Shown in pieces: positions 45,779 through 55,003 of a stretch of DNA of 64,000 bases (positions are counted from its first letter, which is position 1; each line of letters begins with the position of its first letter). The stretch covers positions 744,001 through 808,000 of the forward strand of contig NZ_CAJGYT010000001.1 of the NCBI RefSeq assembly GCF_904846035.1, written 5' to 3'. Origin of the DNA: Psychrobacter aestuarii. GTDB lineage: Bacteria; Pseudomonadota; Gammaproteobacteria; Pseudomonadales; Moraxellaceae. A model generated the notes under the pieces. It had not been told where the DNA came from and made no database searches. It saw nothing but the letters and a program-made list of their open reading frames with translations. A program made the position numbers and the translations under genes.

Positions 45779-46828
45779 ATGAGTGACAAGCCTTCGTTAA
45801 GCTATAAAGATGCCGGTGTTGATATTGATGCTGGTGACGCACTGGTACAACGTATCAAGTCGGTAGCCAAAGCCACCACTCGCCCTGAAGTGGTGGGTGG
45901 CTTGGGTGGTTTTGGTGCCCTATGCCGTATTCCGACAGGCTACAAGTCGCCGTTGTTGGTTTCGGGTACCGATGGCGTGGGCACCAAGCTCAAGCTGGCT
46001 TTGCAACTAAACCGTCACGACACCATCGGTATCGACTTGGTCGCCATGTGTGTCAACGATTTGCTGGTGTGTGGTGCTGAGCCATTGTTTTTCTTAGACT
46101 ACTACGCAACGGGCAAGCTGGATGTCGATACCGCAGCGACAGTGGTTAGCGGTATCGGTGATGGCTGTAAGCTTGCCAACTGTGCGCTTATCGGTGGTGA
46201 AACGGCTGAGATGCCAGGCATGTACCAAGACGAAGACTACGACTTGGCAGGTTTCTGCGTTGGCGTGGTTGAAGAAGAAGAAGTCATCACAGGTGCAAAC
46301 GTTGCCGAAGGCGATGCGCTGATTGCCCTAGGCTCAGCAGGTGCGCACTCAAACGGCTACTCGCTCGTACGTAAAGTCATCGAAGTCAGCGGCATTGATG
46401 TCACCACCAGTGACAAAACGCTAGACGGCATGCCGATTCAAGACGCCTTGATGGCACCAACGCGCATCTATGTACAAGCGGTGCAAGCATTACAAAAAGC
46501 GCTTGGCAATGACAACCTGCACGCCATGTCGCACATCACAGGTGGCGGCTTGACCGACAACCTACCGCGCGTCTTGCCAGAAAATCTAGCCGCGAGTATC
46601 GATACGCAAAGCTGGCAGTTTTCAGAACTATTCACGTGGCTACAAGACAACGGCAACATCGACACCCGCGAGATGTACCGCACCTTTAACTGCGGCGTAG
46701 GCTTTGTGATTGTCGTGCCACAAGACAAAGCAGAGCAAGCGATTGACACCCTAACCGCTGCGGGCGAAAAAGCATGGCAAATTGGCACCATGGTCAGCCG
46801 TGACGCCGACGCGGTGGTATATCGCTAA
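45779..46828 (+). CDS. purM: Phosphoribosylformylglycinamidine cyclo-ligase
   Basis: AIR synthetase (349 residues) of purine biosynthesis, using ATP to close the imidazole ring of AIR. Family motifs are [13 protein letters not shown] near 67, the [12 protein letters not shown] block near 140 and [11 protein letters not shown] near 250. The ATG at 45779 gives [14 protein letters not shown] as in homologues; an in-frame ATG two codons earlier is an alternative. Its stop codon overlaps the purN start (TAATG), indicating a translationally coupled purMN operon. Confidence 0.97.
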   Translation: MSDKPSLSYKDAGVDIDAGDALVQRIKSVAKATTRPEVVGGLGGFGALCRIPTGYKSPLLVSGTDGVGTKLKLALQLNRHDTIGIDLVAMCVNDLLVCGAEPLFFLDYYATGKLDVDTAATVVSGIGDGCKLANCALIGGETAEMPGMYQDEDYDLAGFCVGVVEEEEVITGANVAEGDALIALGSAGAHSNGYSLVRKVIEVSGIDVTTSDKTLDGMPIQDALMAPTRIYVQAVQALQKALGNDNLHAMSHITGGGLTDNLPRVLPENLAASIDTQSWQFSELFTWLQDNGNIDTREMYRTFNCGVGFVIVVPQDKAEQAIDTLTAAGEKAWQIGTMVSRDADAVVYR

Positions 46829-47532
46829 TGTGTGATGCACCCGTGACAAGCGCTGCCAATACGAATACAAGTGCTCAGACCCCGCTACGTGTGGCGGTCT
46901 TGGTCTCAGGCAGCGGCAGTAACCTACAAGTCTTAATCAACGCGATGCAGCAAAAGGCGCTACCGATTGAGATTATCGGCGTCATCAGCAACCGCGAAGA
47001 CGCCTATGCCATCACCCGTGCCAACGACGCGGGCATTGAGGTCGCCGTACTCTCGCACGTGGAGAGTGGCAAGCGCATGGGCATCAAAACCTTTGAAAAG
47101 CACGCCACCGCCCAGCTTGAAACGTGGCAGCCTGACTTGGTCGTTTTGGCAGGTTTTATGCGCGTATTGAGCGCAGATTTTATTGATAATGCGCCCGCGC
47201 CGATGATTAATCTGCACCCGTCGCTACTGCCCGCTTATAAAGGGCTAGACACGCACACCCGCGTACTGCGTGCTGGCGAGCGTGAGCATGGCTGTAGTAT
47301 CCATGTGGTCACCGCCGAGCTGGACGCAGGACAAGTGTTAAGCCAAGCGGTCTTGCCGATTCGTCATACCGACACGCCTGATGGCTTGCAAAAGCGTGTA
47401 CAAGTGCTGGAGCATCAGCTATTGCCATGGACGATATTGCAAATCGCCACTGGCGGCTTGTCATTGACGCCAAGTGAGCAAAAATCTAGCATCCTGCCTG
47501 CCCTGCCACTACGTTTATTGATTGACGCTTAG
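46828..47532 (+). CDS. purN: Phosphoribosylglycinamide formyltransferase
   Basis: GART (234 residues) transferring a formyl group from 10-formyl-THF to GAR in purine synthesis. Motifs are VSGSGSNLQVLINA near 30, NREDAYAITRANDAGI, MINLHPSLLPAYKGLDTH with the catalytic Asn/His pair near 125-127 and a downstream Asp. It is about 20 residues longer than E. coli PurN through a Thr/Ser-rich N-terminus. Overlaps purM by one base and ends with a terminator. Confidence 0.97.
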   Translation: MCDAPVTSAANTNTSAQTPLRVAVLVSGSGSNLQVLINAMQQKALPIEIIGVISNREDAYAITRANDAGIEVAVLSHVESGKRMGIKTFEKHATAQLETWQPDLVVLAGFMRVLSADFIDNAPAPMINLHPSLLPAYKGLDTHTRVLRAGEREHGCSIHVVTAELDAGQVLSQAVLPIRHTDTPDGLQKRVQVLEHQLLPWTILQIATGGLSLTPSEQKSSILPALPLRLLIDA

Positions 47533-47561
47533 TTGTTTTAAAATATTATCTTTAGCCGCAC

Positions 47562-47597
47562 AAAAAAACCCAGCTATCAATAGCTGGGTTTTTCTTT
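47562..47597. terminator. Bidirectional terminator between purN and the aldehyde dehydrogenase gene
   Basis: AACCCAGCTA pairs with TAGCTGGGTT around TCAA, with seven A before and a T-run after. Confidence 0.87.
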
Positions 47598-47630
47598 TTA
47601 GTCTTTAACGATTTTACGCGTTAGTCACTA

Positions 47631-49010
47631 TTATTTTCCAAACACGTGCAATGCTTTGATGTTTACAAACTCTTTGATACCAAAGCCGCCATGCTCACGA
47701 CCGTAGCCTGAGTTTTTCACGCCGCCAAAGGGTAGCGCTGGATTGGCAAGACCATAGCCATTGATGTAGACCATACCTGTATCAAAGCGGGTACGCGCAA
47801 GCTCAATCGCTTTGTCTTCATCTTTTGAGAAGATAGCACCGCCCAAACCGTAACGGCTGTCATTGGCAATGTTCATCGCATCGTCTTCATCTTTGGCGCG
47901 AATGAGTGACGCAACAGGACCAAACAGCTCATCATCATACGCAGGCTGACCTTCGGTGATGTGCTCTAGGATGGTGGCGGGATAGTAGCTGCCTTCGCCT
48001 TCTGGCAGTTTGCCACCTGTGGCAATTTTTGCGCCTTTGCTCACGCTTTTTTCAACTTGTTCATGCAGCTTTTCTTGCAAGTCTTTACGCGCTAGTGGTC
48101 CAATGTCGCTGTCTTCGCTCATTGGGTCGCCGACTTTTTTACTTTCAAAGGCTTTGACCAAGCGGTCACGGAACTCGTCATATAGGCTATCGACGACGAT
48201 AAAGCGTTTTGCGGCGACGCACGTCTCGCCATTATTGTACAAGCGGGCATGGGTACAGGTTTCAACCGCCAAGTCCAAGTCGGCATCGCCCAATACGATA
48301 AAGGCATCGTTTGAGCCCAGCTCAAGCACGGTTTTCTTCATTACTTTTGCGGCTTGCTGACCGATGATGCTGCCGCCTTTGTCACTACCTGTCATGGTGA
48401 CGCCGCGTACTTTGTCGTTTTCGATGACTTTTTCTGACTGATCATGGCTGATAAGCAGCGTTCTAAACAGATTCTCTGGCAAGTCTGAATCTTTAAAAAT
48501 CTCTTCGATAAGTAAGCCTGAGCCTGTGACGTTTTCGGCGTGTTTTAGCAGCACGCTGTTACCTGCCATCAAGTTAGCGATGGTATAACGGAACACTTGA
48601 TACGCTGGGAAGTTCCAAGGCTGAATACCATAGATGATACCGATAGGCTGATAGGTAACGATGCCTTTTTTCATGCCCTCGACTTCGCGCTCATCATCTG
48701 CAAGGGCGGTGATCCCGTGCTCGGCAGTGTAGTCACAGATACCTTTACACAGCTCAATCTCGTCCATGCTTTGTTGGTAGAGTTTGCCGCGCTCTTCGGT
48801 CATTAATTTTGCGAGCTGCTCTTTTTTGTTCATCAGGCTCTCGCCGATGCTTTTAATGACACGGGCGCGCTCTTCGTGGCTGGTGTCACGCCATTGTAAA
48901 AAGGCGTCGTGTGAGGCGTCGATGACCTTGTTTACTTCATCGTTGCTCATATGTTGATAGGTTTTAATCGTTTCGCCTGTAGCGGGATTGATTGTAGTAA
49001 TATCTGCCAT
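47631..49010 (-). CDS. NAD(P)-dependent succinate-semialdehyde dehydrogenase-type ALDH
   Basis: A 459-residue aldehyde dehydrogenase of the succinate-semialdehyde/aliphatic branch. Catalytic Glu lies in LELGSNDAFIV and the catalytic Cys in NNGETCVAAKRF; GIQPWNFPAYQVFRY binds NAD. Typical members oxidise succinate semialdehyde from GABA or putrescine, but no GABA transaminase is adjacent, so the substrate is inferred from the branch. It is a single gene, convergent with purN. Confidence 0.88.
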   Translation of the reverse strand: MADITTINPATGETIKTYQHMSNDEVNKVIDASHDAFLQWRDTSHEERARVIKSIGESLMNKKEQLAKLMTEERGKLYQQSMDEIELCKGICDYTAEHGITALADDEREVEGMKKGIVTYQPIGIIYGIQPWNFPAYQVFRYTIANLMAGNSVLLKHAENVTGSGLLIEEIFKDSDLPENLFRTLLISHDQSEKVIENDKVRGVTMTGSDKGGSIIGQQAAKVMKKTVLELGSNDAFIVLGDADLDLAVETCTHARLYNNGETCVAAKRFIVVDSLYDEFRDRLVKAFESKKVGDPMSEDSDIGPLARKDLQEKLHEQVEKSVSKGAKIATGGKLPEGEGSYYPATILEHITEGQPAYDDELFGPVASLIRAKDEDDAMNIANDSRYGLGGAIFSKDEDKAIELARTRFDTGMVYINGYGLANPALPFGGVKNSGYGREHGGFGIKEFVNIKALHVFGK

Positions 49011-49456
49011 GGAAATTTATCCTTTTATTTATTGCTTTATTGGTTGTTGTCTTATTAATGACCTGCTTTAGTACGCTCTATATTTGCTTGAGCGCGCAGG
49101 CTTATGGTTATGAACGGTAAATTAAATTTAAAAAATTACCGCAGCGACTTGAGTAGACTTAATGATAATCACGTGTATTTTTCCACATATATTATTAAGT
49201 AAAAATTTACAATGATTACTGCTGATGTAATTTTTCTTTTCATTTAATGCTTAGCCATCATAGCAAAATAGGAATAAATGTCGTTTACAAGATATTGTAA
49301 AGTGTGTTGAACGTGTTAAGAATGTGACCAGCCAAATAAGGAATTTAGCAAACACAAAAAAGCCAGCATTGGCGCTGGCTCATGATGTTAAAGGGCTGCA
49401 TAGCTTATAAGAAGCACAAAAGACGCAGAACGAACCTAAGTGCAGACTACATATTA
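49011..49456. other. 446-base intergenic region
   Basis: It is AT-rich, with the terminator of the LysR gene at 49354-49381 and the promoter region of the aldehyde dehydrogenase gene nearer 49011. No gene was found. Confidence 0.4.
49354..49381 (-). terminator. Terminator of the LysR gene
   Basis: On the minus strand AGCCAGC pairs with GCTGGCT and a run of six T follows. Confidence 0.78.
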
Positions 49457-50446
49457 TTAAAACAAATGATTAATCACGGGGACTTGCTGCGCCTCGCCCT
49501 CTTCTTCAGCGACCACTTGACGCGCCACGTGCATAATCAGCTGACGCAACCAGCGATGCGCAGGATGGTGCTGCAAGAGTGGCGACCATGCCATGGTCAG
49601 CTCAAATTCAGGGATAAAAAACGGCGGCTCTTTCATAACGATGCTGTCATTGGTCGCCTGCATCCGCGCCACACGCGTGGGCAAGGTAGCAATCAAGTCT
49701 TTGTTCGCCGCGAGCATGGCGGGCATCTGGTAGTGACGGGTAAAGACGCTGATTTGGCGCTTTTGCCCAAGGCGCTGCAAGGCTTGGTCGATTGAGCCCA
49801 GACCGCCTGATTTTTCAGGATTGACCCCAAATCCCACACCCATGCCTGTCTTAGATACCCACACATGCTGAGCTTTTAGATAGCTTTTTAGGTTAAAGCG
49901 ATTGACGTAAGGACTTTCGGCAGACAGCAGGCAGCTAAAGGTATCACGCCACACCAAGACTTGGTGAAAGCTCTGCGGAATCTCGTTAAAGCGATTAATC
50001 GCTAGGTCCACACGCCCCTGCTCCATGTCGCGGTAAGAGACGTCTGAGGGCGTCAAAAAATCCAAGATGACGTTGGGCGCTTCTGAGCGCAATGCCTTGA
50101 CCAGCTTGGGTACGAGTGTCGCTTCGGCATAGTCTGAGGTCATGATACGGAACACGCGCGAGGTGCTGTACGGACGGAACTCGGTACGCGGCTCTAATAC
50201 TTGGGTCAAGTCTGCCAAAATCTCGCGGATACGCGGCTGCAATTCGAGCGCGCGCTCGGTCGGGGTCATGCCTTCTGACGAGCGTACGAGTAGCGGGTCG
50301 TTAAATAGTTTGCGCAGGCGGCGCAAAATGTTACTCATCGCAGGCTGTGTGATACCCAGTTGCTCAGCGGCACGCGTGACGTTTTTTTCTCGGAGCAGTA
50401 CATCAAGATGTACCAGTAAATTTAAATCCACCCGCTGCAAATTCAT
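49457..50446 (-). CDS. LysR-family transcriptional regulator
   Basis: A 329-residue regulator with the N-terminal HTH of the NodD/PcpR-like branch (VDLNLLVHLDVLLREKNVTRAAEQLGITQPAMSNILRRLRKLF in outline) and a LysR effector domain. It is divergent from the isocitrate lyase gene, 490 bases apart, which makes aceA a plausible target, though no operator was matched. The co-inducer is unknown. Confidence 0.9.
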   Translation of the reverse strand: MNLQRVDLNLLVHLDVLLREKNVTRAAEQLGITQPAMSNILRRLRKLFNDPLLVRSSEGMTPTERALELQPRIREILADLTQVLEPRTEFRPYSTSRVFRIMTSDYAEATLVPKLVKALRSEAPNVILDFLTPSDVSYRDMEQGRVDLAINRFNEIPQSFHQVLVWRDTFSCLLSAESPYVNRFNLKSYLKAQHVWVSKTGMGVGFGVNPEKSGGLGSIDQALQRLGQKRQISVFTRHYQMPAMLAANKDLIATLPTRVARMQATNDSIVMKEPPFFIPEFELTMAWSPLLQHHPAHRWLRQLIMHVARQVVAEEEGEAQQVPVINHLF

Positions 50447-50936
50447 ACTTGTTTCTCTTTATCCCAATCTAGCGCATCTGTATCGTATGTTGTGCTGTGC
50501 CAGTTATGGCACATCCACACACCCTTGTCACCCTGTTTTGGTGGTCTGACCGAATCACTTTATCATTAGCGCTGTTTTTTAATCTATAAAACCTTGTTTT
50601 TATTATACTATAATTAAAATAAATACCAAGGATAACATTCATAAACTAGCTAAATCTTACTTGGGTCGATATAGTGATTTTCATGGACACACGGACACGT
50701 CATCTGTTTTTTGCGGCGTTTGCCACCGATACTGCCCCTAACATAGCGACTTATATCAAACTTTTGTTTATATTAATTGCTATGGTGGCGCGTATCCATC
50801 ATGATGACCTAAGGCATAGCGACCTTATTCGTTCTGGCGCTATTGTAGCATTTCTTGTCCCCTCATAGGGGCGCGCCCGTGCAACAACCTGTTTTAGCAA
50901 TGACTGCTTTTCGATATCACCCAAGGAGGACTTTCG
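50447..50936. other. 490-base divergent region between LysR gene and aceA
   Basis: It is AT-rich in its LysR-side half. The aceA leader contains CCCCTCATAGGGG (50861-50873), a small hairpin. No clear operator for the LysR protein was recognised. Confidence 0.4.
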
Positions 50937-52520
50937 ATGTCAACTTACACTTCAGCAATCGACCATATCCGCGAACTCAAACAGCGCTACGGCAACTGGC
51001 AAAACATCAGCGAGACCGATGCGGCGCGCATGCTGGTACAAAACCGTTTTAAAACTGGTCTTGATATCGCCCGACACACTGCCGACATCATGCGTCAAGA
51101 TATGGACGACTACGACAATGACCCTGCGCAGTATACCCAGTCTTTGGGCGCGTGGCATGGTTTTATCGCCCAGCAGACCATGTATGCCAATAAAAAGTAC
51201 TTTAATACCACATCTAAGCGCTATATCTACCTCTCAGGTTGGATGATTGCCGCACTACGCTCTGAGTTTGGTCCACTACCCGACCAATCTATGCACGAAA
51301 AAACGGCTGTGCCAAAATTGATTGCTGAGATTTATACCTTTTTGCGTCAAGCCGATGCCAAGGTGCTAAACGACTACTTCCGCGAGCTGAACAAAGCGGT
51401 CGATGCGGGCGACGACACCAGCGCCATTCAAGAAAAAATCGATAACTTTGAGTCGCATGTCGTGCCGATTATCGCCGATATTGACGCAGGTTTTGGTAAT
51501 GAAGAGGCGACCTATTTGCTTGCCAAACAGATGATTGAAGCAGGGGCTTGTGCCATTCAAATCGAAAATCAGGTGTCAGATGCCAAGCAATGCGGACACC
51601 AAGCGGGCAAAGTGACCGTCCCGCACGAGGATTTTATTTCTAAACTAAACGCCATTCGCTATGCGTTCTTGGAACTGGGCGTCGATAACGGCATCATCGT
51701 GGCGCGCACCGACTCTGAAGGCGCTTCACTGACGCAAAAAATTCCTGTATCGCAAACGCCTAGCGACTTGGCTTCACAGTACATTGATTTTATTGCGGTG
51801 GAAGAGATTGATATCAGTGATGCAAAAGACAATGACGTGCTGCTCAAGCGTGATGGCAAACTGGTACGCCCTGTACGCATGCCGAATGGCTTGTACAGCT
51901 TTCGCGACAATACCAACATTGACCGCGTGGTACTCGACTGCGTCACCGCGCTCGAAAATGGCGCTGACCTATTGTGGATTGAGACGCCGACCCCTGATGT
52001 CGGGCACATCAAGATGATGGTCGACCGCATCAAAGAGACGCACCCCAAAGCCAAGCTGGTGTACAACAACAGCCCATCGTTCAACTGGACGCTGAACTTC
52101 CGCAAACAAGTCATCGCGCAGTGGGAAGCAGAAGGCAAAGACATCTCAGCGTACGATAAAAACAATCTGATGAGCACCGACTATGACCATACGGAGCTGA
52201 ACACCGCCGCTGATGAGCGCGCACAAAACTTCCAAAAAGAAGCCTCAAAAGAAGCAGGCGTGTTCCATCACTTAATCACCTTGCCAACTTATCACACCAC
52301 CGCGCTACACATGCACGAGCTGTCAAAAGGCTATTTTGGTGAAGAAGGCATGCTCGCTTATGTGGCTGGCGTCCAGCGCAAAGAGATTCGCGAAGGCGTC
52401 TCATGCGTCAAGCACCAAGCGATGGCGGGCTCTGATTTGGGCGATGATCACAAAGAGATTTTCTCAGGTGACAATGCCCTAAAAGCAGGCGGTGAGAAAA
52501 ACACCATGAACCAGTTTTAA
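50937..52520 (+). CDS. aceA: Isocitrate lyase
   Basis: A 527-residue enzyme of the glyoxylate bypass, cleaving isocitrate to succinate and glyoxylate, needed for growth on acetate, ethanol or fatty acids. The catalytic motif is DAKQCGHQAGK with the active Cys near residue 220; the usual KKCGH is KQCGH, as in the long Pseudomonas/Acinetobacter branch (about 530 residues) rather than the shorter enteric form. Motifs for Mg-binding (DIDAGFGNEE) and the C-terminal HLITLPTYHTTALHMHELSKGYF region are present. AAGGAGG lies seven bases before the ATG. A tandem of hairpins ends the gene. Confidence 0.95.
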   Translation: MSTYTSAIDHIRELKQRYGNWQNISETDAARMLVQNRFKTGLDIARHTADIMRQDMDDYDNDPAQYTQSLGAWHGFIAQQTMYANKKYFNTTSKRYIYLSGWMIAALRSEFGPLPDQSMHEKTAVPKLIAEIYTFLRQADAKVLNDYFRELNKAVDAGDDTSAIQEKIDNFESHVVPIIADIDAGFGNEEATYLLAKQMIEAGACAIQIENQVSDAKQCGHQAGKVTVPHEDFISKLNAIRYAFLELGVDNGIIVARTDSEGASLTQKIPVSQTPSDLASQYIDFIAVEEIDISDAKDNDVLLKRDGKLVRPVRMPNGLYSFRDNTNIDRVVLDCVTALENGADLLWIETPTPDVGHIKMMVDRIKETHPKAKLVYNNSPSFNWTLNFRKQVIAQWEAEGKDISAYDKNNLMSTDYDHTELNTAADERAQNFQKEASKEAGVFHHLITLPTYHTTALHMHELSKGYFGEEGMLAYVAGVQRKEIREGVSCVKHQAMAGSDLGDDHKEIFSGDNALKAGGEKNTMNQF

Positions 52521-52525
52521 GACCT

Positions 52526-52647
52526 GAGGTGCGCTCGCACCTCTTTAATAACCAGAAAATGACTATATATGACTGTACTGCTTGTTTGACCTTTCTTCTT
52601 TCTCAGCCCCTTTTAGCCGCCGACGTCCTATAGGCGGCTTTTTTTAT
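52526..52647 (+). terminator. aceA 3' end: two terminator-like hairpins
   Basis: The first hairpin, GAGGTGC with GCACCTC (52526-52543), directly follows the stop codon and precedes only TTTAA. The second, AGCCGCC with GGCGGCT (52615-52640), is followed by seven T and is the main terminator. Confidence 0.7.
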
Positions 52648-52680
52648 GGGATTTTATTAAGGTATTTGTGTTACTTAGAC

Positions 52681-53817
52681 TTAAGGTTTGTCTTTATCAT
52701 CGCTCTCGTTTAAAAACACCTTTTTTTGTGGTGGGTTCTCTTTTGTTAATGATGGGGTTTGTGCCGCGTTAGAGGGCTTGGTCCATCGAGTCACTGCGAG
52801 AACAATGACCTTTAGCACGCGATAAATGAGATATAAAACCCCTGCAAACACCAGCAGCCACCAGCCTTCAGCCAATACCAGTAATGCCGTTCTGAGTGTC
52901 TCCCATCCTTTATAAAGCTGATTGCTAAGCTGACTGCCAAAGCTTGGACGCTCATCGATCATCAGCTGTGTCATACTTTGGGTGACTTCTTTATAGCTGC
53001 TCACGGGCTGATTAAATTTTAGCTCGATGGTGCTGTACCTGACTTTGTCCTCAATCGCTAGTCTTTGTAATTTGGCGTAGTCGGCACGCGCTCGCGCATT
53101 GTAAGTACGGTCGATGGTATGGATATTACCGCGCTGAGTCTTGGTGCTTTCATTCTCCAGCTGCTGCTCAGACAGGGCGGCGCTGATGTCGGTATTTAAC
53201 TGAGCGGCGAGCTGCTCGCGGTAAATATCAAGGGTCACGTCTTTGGCGCTAAAGGCTTGCTCGTTTAAAAACACCACTTGTTTACGCATCGCGGTTAAGA
53301 AGGTATCGACGTTTTCTTTAGGCACACGTACGGTCATGGTTGCTTGACGATAGTAATTGGTAAGGCGAATTTGTTTGCCATCGACTTCATAATCTCGACT
53401 GCCCGTCTCTACATTACTAATCAAACTCTCAGCCACATAGCCGCCTTGCTGCTGAGTCAACTTTTCAATGGCAATACTGCTATCGACCACATCTTTGACT
53501 TTAAAATCCGCACGCATATTGACCAGCAAGGTCTTGCCAGCCACGTTTTGATTGACGCTTTGACTGCCAAGCGTCATCTCACTATTGCCGCCAAGCTCGG
53601 TCACGGTGCCCGCATCGTCTGCCCCTGCTTCCAAATCTGCAACCGCTTGCACTTCTTCTGTAGCGCTCTCTTCATAGCTGTCTTGCGTTGCCATCTCCTG
53701 CTCTGGCGCACTACAGCCTGCCAGTGCTGTGAGCAGCAGCATACTACTCGCCAGCAGCTGCCAGCGTGCATGAGGTGCGCTCGGCGCTGTTGTGGTGGGT
53801 GATGCGGATAAATGCAT
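52681..53817 (-). CDS. DUF4349 domain lipoprotein with C-terminal helix
   Basis: A 378-residue protein with lipobox LAGC (Cys near 35), then an acidic linker, a DUF4349 domain (VNMRADFKVKDVVDSSIAIEKLTQQQGGYVAESLISN; coiled-coil AAQLNTDISAALSEQQLENE region) and one transmembrane helix near residues 317-340. The domain may be inside or on the surface; function is unknown. It follows the related DUF4349 gene on the same strand by 56 bases, so the pair is probably cotranscribed and shares a recent duplication. Confidence 0.8.
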   Translation of the reverse strand: MHLSASPTTTAPSAPHARWQLLASSMLLLTALAGCSAPEQEMATQDSYEESATEEVQAVADLEAGADDAGTVTELGGNSEMTLGSQSVNQNVAGKTLLVNMRADFKVKDVVDSSIAIEKLTQQQGGYVAESLISNVETGSRDYEVDGKQIRLTNYYRQATMTVRVPKENVDTFLTAMRKQVVFLNEQAFSAKDVTLDIYREQLAAQLNTDISAALSEQQLENESTKTQRGNIHTIDRTYNARARADYAKLQRLAIEDKVRYSTIELKFNQPVSSYKEVTQSMTQLMIDERPSFGSQLSNQLYKGWETLRTALLVLAEGWWLLVFAGVLYLIYRVLKVIVLAVTRWTKPSNAAQTPSLTKENPPQKKVFLNESDDKDKP

Positions 53818-53873
53818 AAAAAGTGCCTTTTATTGAGTCAGGTGTCAGATACATCGCGGTCAGCGGTGTTTAT

Positions 53874-54731
53874 TTAATATTTTTCTTGAGGGATTTCGGC
53901 TTCTATCAAGCCTGTGGTATTGCGCGTGGTCTCACGATAGACCCCTTCCATTTGGCGAAACGTCAGCTCAATCAAGCTGTACTCGCTGTTGGTTTGCGCG
54001 TCATGGGTGATGATGCGCACGCTTTGCTCGCTCTCTGAGGCGTCCTCACTGCCGTTGTCGTATGCTGCCGCCGCTGCCGTTGGTGCTTCTTCTGTCGCCT
54101 GTGGGTCTTGCGGCGCATCCTCGGTGTTGGGGCGGTTTTCGACATCAAAAGACTGACTGTTTAATAACAACACATGCTTTTGTACTTGCGCAAGCATGGC
54201 ATTGGTCTGCGCTTTGGGCACGCGCAGGGTCATGGTGGCTTGACGGTAGTAGCTGACCAGTGCGACGTTGTGCCCCTGTTTGTTGGCACTGTCGCTATAG
54301 GTGCTGACGTTGTTCAGCTGTTGTCCTGCCACATAGCCGCCAAAACCTTTGGTCGCTTGCGCAATCGCTCGGCTGGTCTTTAGCACATCAGCGACTTGAA
54401 AGTCAGCGGCTACCCAGACCATGGGCGCATTTTCTAGCACCGCCGCTTCGATAGCTAAGTCTTTAAACTGCTGCGGCGCTTCGCCTGTCAGATTGCTGAC
54501 TTGATAGGTTATCGGCAGTGTGGGGCTGACTGCCGCAGGCGACTCGCTATTGGTCTGCTGCACGACATCCTCTGCCATTGGCATGCTCGAATCTATCTCG
54601 GCGGTGTCTTTTGGTTTGCGCTCGCCACAACCTGCCAGCAGTAGCGCCAAAAGCGTACTGCCCAGCAGCACACGGCATACTGGCGAGCGCGTCCTTGATG
54701 TCGGTGCTTTGTACAATGATGATAGATACAT
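53874..54731 (-). CDS. DUF4349-related lipoprotein
   Basis: A 285-residue precursor with lipobox LAGC (Cys near 35) and a mature domain resembling the neighbour at 52681: VADVLKTSRAIAQATKGFGGYVAGQQLNN, then ATMTLRVPK and LLLNSQSF. It lacks the C-terminal helix of the longer paralogue. An Ala/Ser-rich acidic stretch (AAAAAYDNGSEDASESEQS) interrupts the C-terminal third. Family function is unknown; envelope location is inferred from the lipobox. Confidence 0.75.
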   Translation of the reverse strand: MYLSSLYKAPTSRTRSPVCRVLLGSTLLALLLAGCGERKPKDTAEIDSSMPMAEDVVQQTNSESPAAVSPTLPITYQVSNLTGEAPQQFKDLAIEAAVLENAPMVWVAADFQVADVLKTSRAIAQATKGFGGYVAGQQLNNVSTYSDSANKQGHNVALVSYYRQATMTLRVPKAQTNAMLAQVQKHVLLLNSQSFDVENRPNTEDAPQDPQATEEAPTAAAAAYDNGSEDASESEQSVRIITHDAQTNSEYSLIELTFRQMEGVYRETTRNTTGLIEAEIPQEKY

Positions 54732-55003
54732 AAAACGATGCCTTTAAATAACTGCGGGGCGCCAAGTGCCTGCCGCGTTTCGTCACGGGCTGTGCAGCGC
54801 CTATAGTAACGGTTAGAAAACCTTGATTATAGCGACTATTGTTTATTTTTACACGCTTCATTGCCATGTGTACGCGTGTGCATACATGCATTTGTAGGCA
54901 TTGGCACATTTCAGCGCTTGTCTTTTTGTGGTCAGGCTCATACGATGACAGTATCCGCCGCACTCATTGTCTGAATCCCAGACGTATTTTATTAGGAGCT
55001 GTC

